A stretch of DNA of 64,000 bases, taken from NCBI GenBank assembly GCA_009741485.1, contig CM019218.1, positions 38,459,804-38,523,803 on the forward strand. Reading direction: 5' to 3'. Positions 49,598 through 62,000 of this stretch are shown piece after piece (the first letter of the stretch is position 1; each line of letters begins with the position of its first letter). The stretch comes from Malurus cyaneus samueli (Eukaryota > Chordata > Aves > Passeriformes > Maluridae). A program made the position numbers and the translations under genes. The notes under the pieces are model-generated. The model was not told the origin of the DNA, ran no database searches, and saw only the letters and a list, made by a program, of their open reading frames with translations.

Positions 49598-52500
49598 CTT
49601 TTGTACTGGACCTTAGTGTGTCCCTCACAAGGGGAGTGAGACCAAAGTATTGAACAATTTCTACTTCTCTTAATCACAGGACTTTCATACTTTGATTTCA
49701 CAATGTGCCATGTATGTTTCTGTGCTTATTATGGTGGGGGATTTTGGTTTTTGTTTTGTTTTTTTTTTAATTTGATTCAGTTTTTTGCCTTTGAATGGAA
49801 CAGAAACAACAGCTGATTTCCTTACAGAACGCTTTGTGATTTTGGGATGTCCATAGACATTGCTGGGAGAAAATAATCTGATGTCCTTTGTCTGTAGCTC
49901 TAAGTCAATCTCCAAAACCTGAAATAAATCTGAGAATCTTTGAAAGAACAAAGTTATAAAAATCAGGGATGTAAATAAAGAAAAGCCCTCCCCCCCAAGC
50001 GTTATCTCTTATAGACAATGCAACCTAAATCATCACAGCATTCTTTGCAGTAGCATGAAAGGAATGAACGTGGTGAGGCAAAAATGGAGAAGGCTTTGCC
50101 TCACTTTATAGTAAGTATTTATCTAGCCCTACTCTACACCATCTGAGCACACAACGGTTGAAATATATTTATCCAGCTACTGAAAATAGAAGCTTTATCT
50201 ATAGAAAGCTCTGTGAATTGCAGGTAGTCACAGTGAAAATGCAGATACCTGAAGACCCAGGCTTGTCCAGTAACTTTGAATAATCCTTTCTTTCTCATGA
50301 ATAATCACAGTTATCTCAGATGATGCCATCGTCCCTCTTGTGAGGGGGAGTAGCACATTAAAGCAGTGATACTGTGACTAATCTTACAGTCTGCTCTGCT
50401 TCCTCAGTAACCTCCCAATAACCAGGAAAGACGCATAGCATGGATAGTAAGAGTTGCCTGAAGCTCCCACTGCAGCTGTGACATCCATCTCAAGAGTCAA
50501 CCAAAAAAAGAGGATAACAATTGAGCCAAACTATGCGAGCTTGCTTCCTAACGTCAGCTATCCAGATGCACCAAAAGTTCTATCCAGCCATCTATTCCTA
50601 TGATCTCCTCTCAAATCAAACTACTGGAGTAGCAAAATAGCTTTGCATTTAGCATACTGAAGTTGCACAAATATTTTACTGAAATGTTCTCTGAGTCTGG
50701 AGTTCTTCATATATTATGCATCAGCACAAGACTGTTTACAGGCATATTTTAGGATAAGTTCCTTGTATGCAGACCAAACTGGCAGATGAGAGCAGATGAG
50801 GGCAGGGAAATAAGAATACCTGACATGCTTTCATAACTTTGTTTTTGTTATTTATTATTGATTCAGTCATTAAAGATTTTGCAGTCACTCACTCAGAAAT
50901 AGGTAACATTCCAGGTAATTTAGATTGCAAAACCCACCATAAACCCTGAGCAGAATTCTTGCAGGATATAGCAGTTTGATTTGTGGATCCTCTGCTGAAT
51001 AGTCACCATTAGCAGATGTATACACAGATGTTATGTGCTTGTTTTGAAACAACCATGAACAAAGCACCAAGAGAATACATGGAATTACTTGCTATGAACA
51101 CATTCCCAAATCAGATTTGATGGGGAAACATGCTGCAGTTATAGAAGTATGCTTTTCAGTAAGAATCTAGCGAAGCCACACAAATTCAGCTGCCTACTCT
51201 ACCAGAGTGAGGGACAGACTCACAGTCTGCTGGGACATTTTCCTTTAAAGAGAAATATTTCTTGCATTGCGAAGAAGAGCAATTTTTTGTTTGTTTGTGG
51301 TTCTATACGGCTTTTTCTCTCCCTTTCTTTCTTTTTTTTTCCCTGTTAACATATGAAGTATTTAAATTTAGGATCTTTCTATCCCATCTAACAGGCTCAT
51401 ACCGCTCTTAAGTACTACCCCTGGTTAAAATGCAGTGCCTGAAAAATAATTCTTTTTTCTAAATAGATAGGAGCAAATGTGGGGTCTTAATTAAACAGCT
51501 CTAGTGAGTGATGGAAAGCAAGCATTGAACTAGATGCAGGGCCCAGATTCTGTTCTATAACCTCCTTTCAGATTGGTTTGTGCATACAGAGTAGAAGGAA
51601 TGAAGCAGAGAAGGTGTTAAGATCAGATAGATATTGCTGAGGTGGAAGTTTTGTTTATTGTCAGTTTTCATTTTAACATGTAGTTTTATTTGTTGCTCCT
51701 CCAGGGGCTTAGAGCTGCTGGAAATAATCCAAATACAGAATATTCCCATGAATTAGCTTTTGGGGAGTATTTTGGCTGCTTGAATTCAAGTCTGATTGAT
51801 CATAGTTTAATTAGTAAACAGAGAGATTAATTTCTGGCAAGTCTATTATATCAGGTTTTAACTGCTAGCAAAAGCTAATTTTGGTCCTAGAAATATTGGA
51901 ACAGACTTAGTTTTGGCTTACCTATCTCTTTACTGATATGTATACATTGGTAATGATTCCTGCAGTGCAAGAATATGGCAGAGAGAGAAAGAGCTGGTGA
52001 AGCAAATTAAACAGACTTAGAAAGCTATAGACTAAACTAATGGAAGCAAAATCCCTCAAGGACCACTGAAAAGAAAGAAACCACCCCTAACTCAGAGAGT
52101 TTCTGAGATGCAGACCCATGGGAACTGATCCCCTATAGCTGGTATACAATAACTAGCACTTGCCAGCTCCTTTATTATGCCCTAGGCATCTGTCTATGAC
52201 TCTCGGAGATAGTGATCTGGCTGGACCATTGTTCTCACTCATTATGGACACACATATTTTTGTGTGACAAAATCTCAGGTTTCACTAGCGTTACTGTGGA
52301 CATCATTGCTATGGAAACCAACTACTGCAATTTACTCTCTACACTTTAAAAATACATTAGTGTTGATGCATTTGCATCAAAACTCCTAGAAATTGACTAA
52401 CACCATTTGTACTTTTTTTACACTTCTGTGTAATGATCCAGCAGTGAGAAGCTCTCAGGCTTGACTAGTGACTGGCACAGCCTGCAGAACCATTTTACAA

Positions 52501-55500
52501 GCTCCATACTGATGAAGCTCTGATATCTGCATAGGACCATCAGGGGAAACAATTTGGTTTTTATAGCACAAGATACAAGAGGTGAAGAGGTGGTCAGCCC
52601 AGAGCCTGCTTCCTCTCCTCAGGAGCCACCAGGAAGAGGCAGAACATGAGTTCTTCAGAAGAAGCTTTTGTTACGTCAAAAGCAGCTATTATACTGCTGT
52701 CACTATGGTTCTGTGCTGGGAATTTTACTCCTTGGAAGAAGTTCACATCTAATAATATCAACTGCCTCTACAATCCTTTGTCTCACTCTTTCTAATGGGA
52801 TTATGGCAGGCATCAATTTGTTCTAGAGAGCTGATGCTGAAGGTGCCATTAACTAAAATATTTATTTCAGACATTTCTCCCAAATCTTCTACGCCTGCTG
52901 ACAGATGTCCTAGTGCTCAGGGTCACTACCTTTGTGCATTGTAGGTACTGAAGGAGACACTTTAAGGTGCTGATCTTTTTCCAATGAGATTGCTGTGGTG
53001 TACATACATCCTCCTATGCACACAAAAAAACAGGCATCAACTCTTCTCTCCCAACTGATTAATGGTAAGGATACATTATCAGAGTTAATAGGAGCCAAAT
53101 GAAGAAAGCTAGTCAAGTGAAACCCTGTAAATTGGTTCCTGTGCTTTTTCCACCTCTTCTAATATCTAATGCCAGGAATTTTCATTCGTGTCCAGCCAGA
53201 GCTAAAAGAGAAAGGATTAGAAAGTAAATAACTCCCACACCTGCAGTAGTGGAGCAGGCAGCTGTTTCATTGCCCCATTTATTAGCAGGACAGAAATGTA
53301 AATCTACATCACAGACCTTCTCTTTTCTCCTGTAAAACCTGTCATTCTTCTTGGAAAAGTAGATGTGTATACTAGTTTTTCACCTATATGTCCATGTCAG
53401 TGTGTCTGTGCATCTGTATTATTCTCTTCCCTGACCTTTATGACCTTTACCTAGGTGAAATTACTAGTTTTCAGTAGGAATTTTGCTACCAGAAAGCAAG
53501 CTAGATTTGATCTTTTCCTCTTAGATGTCCTATTTTAACACTTTGGTTTTACTTCAAAATTCCTACCTTAAAATTCTTCTGTAATGCCAGGTAGCAAAAG
53601 AACCCTGTAAGCATAGACTAGAGGGTGGTGCTCTGAAGACCTAGTTTTAAGAACTACTGAGAAAATGCTGGGATGTCCACTCTGTTTAGTTTTTTGTCAG
53701 CCATTTCCAAGATCTAGCAGTGGTGAGACAACTTGTAGGGGAAAGCTGCACAGATTGGAGCAATATTCCTGCCCAACAGATACTCAGATAATAGGCTGCT
53801 GCTATCACCTGTTTTCTATGTTGATTTCCCCTCCTCATCCTTCATTTATCTACCACACAAATGAATTTGAAAAATCTGTAATTGCTATTAAATTTCTGCC
53901 CCAAAAAATGCAATAAAAACTAAGTGGAAACCATTAGTCTCCTGTAACAAAACAGGTAATGACAGTGATCTTTGCAGCCCTATTGCTTCTGAGGATAATG
54001 GTGAGAAGTTGAGATTTGCTGTACCAGTGAGCATTCAGAGTCGCCGGATGTCTGCGTGCCTTTGAGACTCTTTCCATGCCCTGGGCTGTTCTCATACTTT
54101 GTTATCGTAACACTTTCTATAAGACATGCTGCAGACACCTAGGAATGCAGGATTGCGCCTCTGGACGAGAGAGAGAAATGCACCAGGAGATAAAGTGCAA
54201 ACTTATTTCCTATGCATAGAAAGATGGAATTTCTCTACATGCACATAGCTTATTGTCCATGCAGTTGCTCTCTTTCTCCCTTAACTTCTGTCACCCAGGT
54301 GATGGTTATCTCCCAACATTGGTAGTCAAGCTAATCTCTCCACCTTGACATAGACTTTGATTCAGTAGGCCTATCAGGGTAACAGCTGTCATGACAGAGC
54401 ACACAGAGTCTCAGGCTTTTCTTACTTGAAAGCCACAGAAATTGTCTGTTTTCTTTATCTTCTTTTCTCTTTCTGTTTTAGAAACACTATATTAACAAAA
54501 CAAATGATGTAAAATGTCTGGACTGTCTTCTTTCTCCCTTCCCTCAGTATTGATTATTTGAAAGTAATGCAAAGACAATTTCCATGCATAATATTGTTAT
54601 GCATATCTTTCTTTTTCCTCAGTTTAAGAGTATTAAATTAAATGTGTCAAGCTGTAGGACATTGTAATAAAATATTGTGAACACAATTGGTTTTGTCTTC
54701 TTGTTTGACTAGCATATTTCTTGCTATTTTTCAATTTTGATCCCTGAAAAATTTTAGAATTAGTTTAATTTTTTTGTTCCCTTTTAAAAGTTTTATTTAG
54801 CTTACTTCTAAATAAAAAAGCCAGTGACCACATTTGAGCCACCAAGAGCATGCTTTTCAGCTGGCAAATAATTAGTGTGAAGCTTTGAATTAACAAGCAA
54901 TATGAACACATTAAATCACTAGATGTATCTAATTCTGTATCTGACAAGCAAATATACCTCTTACTGAACTGTAAACCTAAGTCTGAATAGCAACAAGCGC
55001 AGTGGAACCTGACCCAGATTTATACCTTATTACTACAGTAGAAATTATATGGTAATAATAATATTATCAATGCACTCCCTTTCTCAGCAGTTCTGAGTAT
55101 CCCGGATACGCACTTGCATGCAAATGCCTAAAAGCAGCATCCCAATAATAAACTACTTTATGTTCTATGCCATTACTGATTATCTCTACTGTGATTTTTT
55201 TCTATATACATATACTATTTGTACTAGTGGGAATGAACTTATGATTTGTTCACAAACTTGATTATCTTCTAGTAAGTAATCAAGGCACATGATTGCATAC
55301 CTGAGGTTTTTTTTTCTTTTCTGACTGTGGTCCATAGTTGTGAGAATAACATACATCAATAAAAAGCAATGGCCAGTGATTGATATCAATACAGACATTG
55401 TACAAAACAACCATTTCTTAATTTTTACTGGGACTATGAGAAGTTTTTCTATATGAGGTTTTGTGGCAATCAAAAATACAATTCAGTTTAACAAACTAAC

Positions 55501-56930
55501 TATTTCTAGAAAACAAAATACTATCTCAGTATGGCTCAGCTAGAATTGCAGCATAATTCATCTAAAGAGCTAAAGTGGCAATGTTGTCCATTTAGAGCTA
55601 ACAATGACCCAAGCAATCCAGTAAATACAGAAAATGAAATAACCCCTATTTCCATGCCAGTATAATCTCATTTTGTCACATTCCTTAATGCTGTATCTCT
55701 CAGAATGTCTTTTTGTCTCCTCCATTAAAAGGCATGAAACAAGAAATTATGAAAATAATAACTAGGGAGCTATAAAGCCAGTTGATCTCTCACAGAATGC
55801 TGTCTTTACTTCTTTGTATGGGTCAATGCTGGACAGTCCTGACTGTTAAACACCAGCTGATTCATCCTTCACAGGACTATAATAGTATTTCACACCATGC
55901 TGAATAATTTCCATAGAAAACCTGCTGCTCCTTCATGATCGGGCTGGTTTTTCTGAAGCTACAATATTTTTATGAACAACAATGTGTAATGCTGGTGTGA
56001 ACAGCATTGTCTTTTCAGATGTTAACTAATAGTGATCTAGATATCCATCAGTCATACAATTCTCAGTTTATTGCTTAGGAAAGTGCACGATAACAAATGG
56101 TGGTGGTTAGCAGACCAAAACCACAAAAAGGAACAAATATTCAAGCTGAAGGTAGTTTGGAAGAGAGAGACCCATCCTTACGGAATTGTGCTTATTTTCA
56201 AATATAACATTGCCTCAGGCCTGGGACATGTATAGGAGTACACAGAGCTCTGTGACTAAAGGCTGCAATGACACGTGTATTACCTTCAGAGTAATATCTT
56301 CTGAGTCAAAGGGGAAGGCAAGCTTTAAAATGTTTAGCAAAAAAAAAAAAAACCTCTGGACACAGTAAGAAATATCCCTCTAGCAGTCATTTCACTTTAG
56401 TGAAATGCTCCTTTTTTTTTGCAAATTATTCAGGTATGAAAGCTCTCCTTTGTTCATCTGAGGACAAGGTCTTAATGGCAATTCATCACAGCAACCATGA
56501 AATCTTGATGACAAACCCATAAACCCCAAAAAACATTGTAAGGGAAGTAATCTCCTAATTTAAACATGAGCTAGTCTTGTTCTTAATATAATAAAATAAC
56601 AAGAAGTAATTTGCTGAGTAATGTGCGCAGAGATTTAGTGTGACTTGGAGTGTACTCATGTAAAACAAACTCCAAACCCTCAGCAGTTTCCTTCCCTTGT
56701 GAACCTGGCCCAGCCCTGTCTGTCAGCTACTCCTGTGCCAGCTCACCCACTGGCATCTCTAATTCTGCACATGCTGTTGAGCTTAGAAGCAGCAACATTT
56801 GCCATGTCCTAACCTCATTGTGATGACATAAAACAAAGTGTTCACCTTGCAAGAGCAAAATATGCCTCTTCCAATTATTTTCTTATGGTCCTACTACCTG
56901 CTCTTCTAGGATATCTGAGCTTTTTCAAGA
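49598..56930. other. Noncoding A+T-rich DNA
   Basis: No supported gene. An exon-like minus-strand segment lies at 49826-49918. A (TTTTG)-like T-rich stretch sits at about 49746-49770, and a run of 14 A residues near 56340. The region around 51780-51930 is rich in TAAT and ATTA cores and might be regulatory, but this is only an impression. Confidence 0.65.
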
Positions 56931-56933
56931 ATG

Positions 56934-56980
56934 TTTTTTTTTTTTTTGTTTGTTTTTTTTTGGTTTTTTTTTTTTTTTTT
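56934..56980. repeat. T-rich homopolymer tract
   Basis: About 47 bases of T interrupted only by a few G residues (GTTTG and GG). It could be the complement of an old poly(A) tail belonging to a minus-strand retroposon, or simple slippage. No retroposon body is recognised on either side. Confidence 0.9.
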
Positions 56981-56984
56981 AACT

Positions 56985-58798
56985 AAAGAGATCAGTATAT
57001 TTTGTTTTCCCTCTGATAATATTTTGCATTTCAATGGCGATTCCTGCTTCTAGAAGTTTCAGGTTTAGATGTTCTGGCTTCAAATGGTCACATAACATTC
57101 TGATATGGTGACTATTTTACTACAATTTCTCTTTACATTAGGAAGTTAGGCACAAATGTTTAAACCTATTTCTTCAGTATAAAACGTGAGTCATGAGTAA
57201 GTAAAAAGTAAGTTCTTAGTAAACCAAGGCTAGAAGTCAGGAGACTTCATACTTCCTATTGAGTTATTTCAACCTATCATCTGGCAAAAGACATCAATTA
57301 AAACATTAAAAATAATTTCTGGAATGCCCCTCTACCTCTGTCTTACACAGTATTAGTCTTTAGAAATCCCAGTTATGTAATCCAGACTTTTGTGCAGCCT
57401 CCAATAACGTTACCCAGCTGAGGTCCAGTCGTTACAAAATGTAATAACTCTGTATTTTTTTTTTTGTGTGAAATCTAATGAGTGCCATCAACATTTAAAA
57501 ACTGGAATTACTTATTTCAAGATGAATTCATTCTATTACTGGATATTTTAACAGCCTCAAGTGCCCAGGAAGAAGCCAGCACTCATAAATTTATGAGTGG
57601 TACACAAATTCTTTACCTTTTATTAAGGCCTGATTAAGGCTTTTTAACAAGAACAAAGCAAAACTATTCCACTATATATGTACCATAAAGTTCCTTCACA
57701 GGAAGATAGGTCCCCATTTTTCTACCCTCTCATAATTTCCATTCTTCAGAGTCTGTGCTAGTTTGTTATACTTGGGAGGTAACGTTTGCAGCTGTCCTGC
57801 AACTCATGGGGCCATCATGCCGGGTGCTCGAAGCCCCACAGCTCCTCTGCCAGGCAGTCAGGGGTGAAAAAGTTTCATCAGATGAAGAAACAAAAGTTTC
57901 CAGAGAAAAACTGTCCCCATATGATGACAGACCTGAATTATAATCTCCAGACAAAACCAACTCACAGATGATAGACCCAAATGGTCAGATGTCTTTCTAA
58001 TGCCTTAGCCGGCTTCAGCAGAGAAAAATTACTTTTTCTACTAAACTAGCCACTGTCACAGTTATCTTCTGTCCAGTTTTATGTCCCTGCTTGAGTAATA
58101 CCCTTATGACTAATAGGAAGTTGCTGCAACAAATAAATTAGTATTTGTAAAACTTCTTTTCACAGTATCCTTCTGTCAATTCCCTCTTATTTATCATTGT
58201 AACTTCTATATATCTATGCACAAGAGAATAAGAAAGGACATGACTGATACGTACTACACTCACAGAAACTTAACTGTAAAAAATCTTGCAGTGTTCTGAA
58301 ATTGAAGCATTCAAAAGAAGTGATTTGGTTTTTACAGAGTTGTGATGCAACCAAGATACTGACAGATCTTCAGTCTAGGGCCCAGGTACCTGAACATCTC
58401 GGCATGCCATCTGCTGGGCTGAGTGGAGTGGAGAGCACAAGCAGCTTGGCATCCAAACCCTCAACTGCTTATCAGTCTGGGCTCCCAACTTCTGGGACAG
58501 CCAAACCCACAGAGAACTTCCACAAGTTGCATGCCGCATGGAATCTGTGCCGTGAAGGCCATGGGGTTCTGATCTCTAGCTCATTTTCCAGAGAATTTAA
58601 AAAACTTTCAGTTTTGTCCTGAATCAAACCCAAATCCCATTTCAAAGCATTGTCTGTGAAATGCAATTCTACATCTCTGCAAACCTCATAAATTATATTA
58701 ACAGCGAAGGAACGCAACATGCAATTTTTAGTAGACCATCATGAAAACCGTCCCCTCCCCCTCCCCCCCAGATATTTGAAAGCTTTTATTCATGTTAT
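56985..58798. other. Noncoding DNA with two richer patches
   Basis: No supported gene. Patches at about 57755-57960 and 58370-58620 are less A+T-rich and carry overlapping frames on both strands (plus 58302-58622, 106 codons; minus 58472-58720, 82 codons). Neither frame has a recognisable motif or splice-site support on both sides. Confidence 0.55.
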
Positions 58799-58801
58799 GG
58801 T

Positions 58802-58837
58802 AATATATATATATATATATGTATCTATATATATACA
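58802..58837. repeat. (TA)n microsatellite, interrupted
   Basis: An AATATATAT-type alternating run to 58820, a GTATC interruption, and a second TATATATA run to about 58835. It is self-complementary and probably variable in length. Confidence 0.92.
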
Positions 58838-58979
58838 ATAATGTCGCTCAACATAAATGAATAGAAGAAAATCAATACTTTTCAAATGCTAAGAACCTTC
58901 CATCTTACAATTATAGGCCTTCTTGGATTTAGCCTACATACCAAATTAAACTTGGTTGTAGCAATGAACTATACAGGAC

Positions 58980-59090
58980 TAAAACTGATTTATCCAATAT
59001 GACACAGAAAATCTTGAGAAGAGCCAGGCTAAGAATCCAGACTTTCAGAATTCCCGTCCTATAACTTATCCATGCATTTGCTGTCACTCT
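58980..59090. repeat. MIR/L2-type relic
   Basis: The order 'ttatccaatatgacacagaa', then 'gaagagccaggctaagaatc', then 'cagactttcagaattcccgt', then 'cctataacttatccatgcat' parallels the common block 'tgcccaaggtcacacagc', 'cagagccaggatttgaaccc', 'gactcctagtcctgtgctct', 'atccactgcaccatgct' found in L2 3' ends and in reversed MIR elements. It is strongly diverged, like the other ancient relics here. Confidence 0.55.
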
Positions 59091-59094
59091 GTAT

Positions 59095-62000
59095 TTCTTT
59101 ATATGGGCTGTAAGGCTTGGAATTTATGCAAAGTGAGTGGAGATATGTTAGGTTGGGTTCCCTTTACTGTCAGAGAAGACAGCGTCACAAATACTTTGCT
59201 AGGCTGTATGAGCAGTAATGGATTGCTCTTTGCTATTCAAGATGTCAGCTGATGGGGCACCTATTCATCCACTGCAGTTCCAATATTAATTTACAAAGCA
59301 ATAATTTATACTAGGAATTGCCAAAATAATTTGCCCCATGACACAGGCACTTTCAGTAGTAACTGATGTCTGATGCCAGTAGTAAACACTGGTATATTTT
59401 ATGTTTTCTCTGTTACTTTAGCTAAGTCAAAAAGATACTTGAAGTGCATGGTGTGATCTCCCAGGATGAAGGAATTACATAATTTCCAAAGATGCAAAAG
59501 CTGATTGTTCTAAAAGATCTGAATGTGTTTGCAATCCAAGTAATTCAACAGAATGTATGTTTGGTGCTCTGGTACAAGGCTGAAGAAGTTGAAGAAGGCT
59601 CTTGAGTGCATTGCTGTTCACCACGCAAAAAGACAAGGTTGTATTATCAACAGATTTTGGCATTTGAATTCAGAAGATTATTTACCAGAAGCCAAAAGGA
59701 ACCAGCCTGGCAGCTCTGCATATTGAATTCCTTTGCAAAAAAAGCTTCATTTACATGATCGTGTCAATGCCAGCACCTTCAGCGCCAGCCAGCAAATGGC
59801 CACAGATACCAGAATATCTCTCTGCCTGCAGGTGTTCTCTCCACATCAGAGGTGAGGAAGGTCTACAGAGAGCAATGTTTGCAGCAGTGCCACTGCTTGG
59901 ACTTCTCTGAACATAAACAATGGACATCAATCTGCAGGGATACCATTGTCAGTTTACCACTCAAGCTAGCATTAAACTTAGCTTTAAAAAGAACATACTG
60001 CTGATTGATAGAAGAATTTAACAAGAGCAAAACCAAAATGCTGAACGACATAAACAGGTATGAAAAGAGAAGGGCTCATGTTGTTCTTTTTCAAGAGTTT
60101 ACTTCAGAGTCTAAATGACTAATAGCAAATGGATGAAAGCAAGGAGTACACCAAAGGATATTTTCAATGCTTTTTGGTGCCAAAGAGTTTTGGCAATATG
60201 GAAGATGGCTAAGTTTGCTTGGAAACAATGAGAGGGAAAACGTTAACCGATGTAAGGAGAGATACTAGTGTTAAGTTAGAGTGTCTACTTCTAATCATTC
60301 TCAAAGCCTACAGTGCTTTCCCCAAGGAAAAGTTATGGCCAGTCTAAGTACTTCAGATTTCTGTTGTGATAAGAAAGAGGATATTGCGATCAGATTCTTT
60401 ATAAAATAATAATCTATATGGGGATCTGTGGCTTTATTCAGTAAAGCATGTTTTTATTGCGCAGTCAAAAGAAAATTCTTGAGCTGTGGTCACAGACAAC
60501 TTGCTAAAGACTTACAACTGGAAAAGATGGACATCTAAATTTCTGAGATGTGTAAGAGTGATGAAAAAGAAGGGACAATGGTGAAGTTATCTGAAAACTG
60601 TCTGGGAAATGTTAAAGTATCAGAAGCTAGAAAAGTAGAAGCAACTGCAGCATAGGAGAGTAATGGGAAGAGTGAAGAACGAGGGTTTTTAAAAAAAAGA
60701 ATAGGAATTGCCTTTACCTTGTGGCTAATCTGGAGATGAGAAAAATGATCAGCTCTTAGGGACCTGTGCATCTAATAAAGAAGCTATGAGTCTGGCTAAC
60801 ATATCTGGTGAAATATTTCCCTACTTTGATAACATTTTAAATAAAAAAAAAAATAAACCAACCTAAAATCTCAGTTTCTATTAAACTAGGTTTAACATGT
60901 CTCCTAATGTCTTTTTTTGTTAAGATCATTAAATTCATTCCTACACTTCCTCATACTATGTGAAAGTGCTGGTAATCATAAATGAGAAGACTAGGAACAA
61001 GAGCAGAGTTGATATCAGATTATTGATAGTCGATAAGGTCTCTCCATAAGATTGTCAAGGATAGTTCTTTTCAAGTACATTATGTTTCTGCAGTTCTTAT
61101 TCTTCTCATCACTCTATCATAATAGCACTTACTGGACAGAGTGAGCTGCATGCTTCTAGCTGTGTTTACAAATAGAAAGACAGAGCTGGTATCCTAGAGA
61201 GCTTAGCCATTAAGTAGGTAATAAGTATGAGGAGGAAAATGTCAAAAGATTAATGCCTGGTATGCTTAATCCTCCCTTTTTTCCTCACATGTGAATCCAG
61301 GATAGTTCATGTACACTGGGAAGATTCTGAGACCTATAGCTGTAAATGGTAGGAGTATGTACTTTGTTTCTAATTAATTGTAAAATTCAGTTCAAATATT
61401 GTAATTTCCTTTTGAAATACATGAAATGCTTTAAAACCTCAATGAGAAAATCACTTTAATAAAGCAGATTATGCCATCCATGCACAACTCTAATTTTGTG
61501 GTTAATGCAGTCTCCCTAGCTTTTTTGTAGCTGTCTACATGTAATCTCCCCAGTCTGTCCCCATGGGACATTTCAAAGTGTTCTCAGCCTGTACTTTATT
61601 AAGCAGGCAATATCAAAAGAAGAGAATCAAGAATGGGATTAACAAAATTTACCATTGTGCATTATTAGCTACTGCCTACAGCAATGCTAGGTTAGGTTTA
61701 ACAGGAGAGGCTATGTTTTTGAGTAAAAGGTAGTTTCTGGAGGTCAAACCAAACAGGAGATCTCCACTCTTTTCTTCCTGTTAAGTAAATGAAGCACTTT
61801 GGAGGTTTGTGAGTCAGTGGAGACAAATCTGACAGAGACAAATCTTTGAATGGCATTATTTTTTGTTCTGAGGGAGGCAGCAGAGATACATATATATTGG
61901 TATATCTTTGTTACATTAAGGTTGCAACAATAGCCTTACTTGAAAGATTCTCACTCATTGCTCCAAAGGGATTTTGGCTAAAATCAAAGTACATATATTC

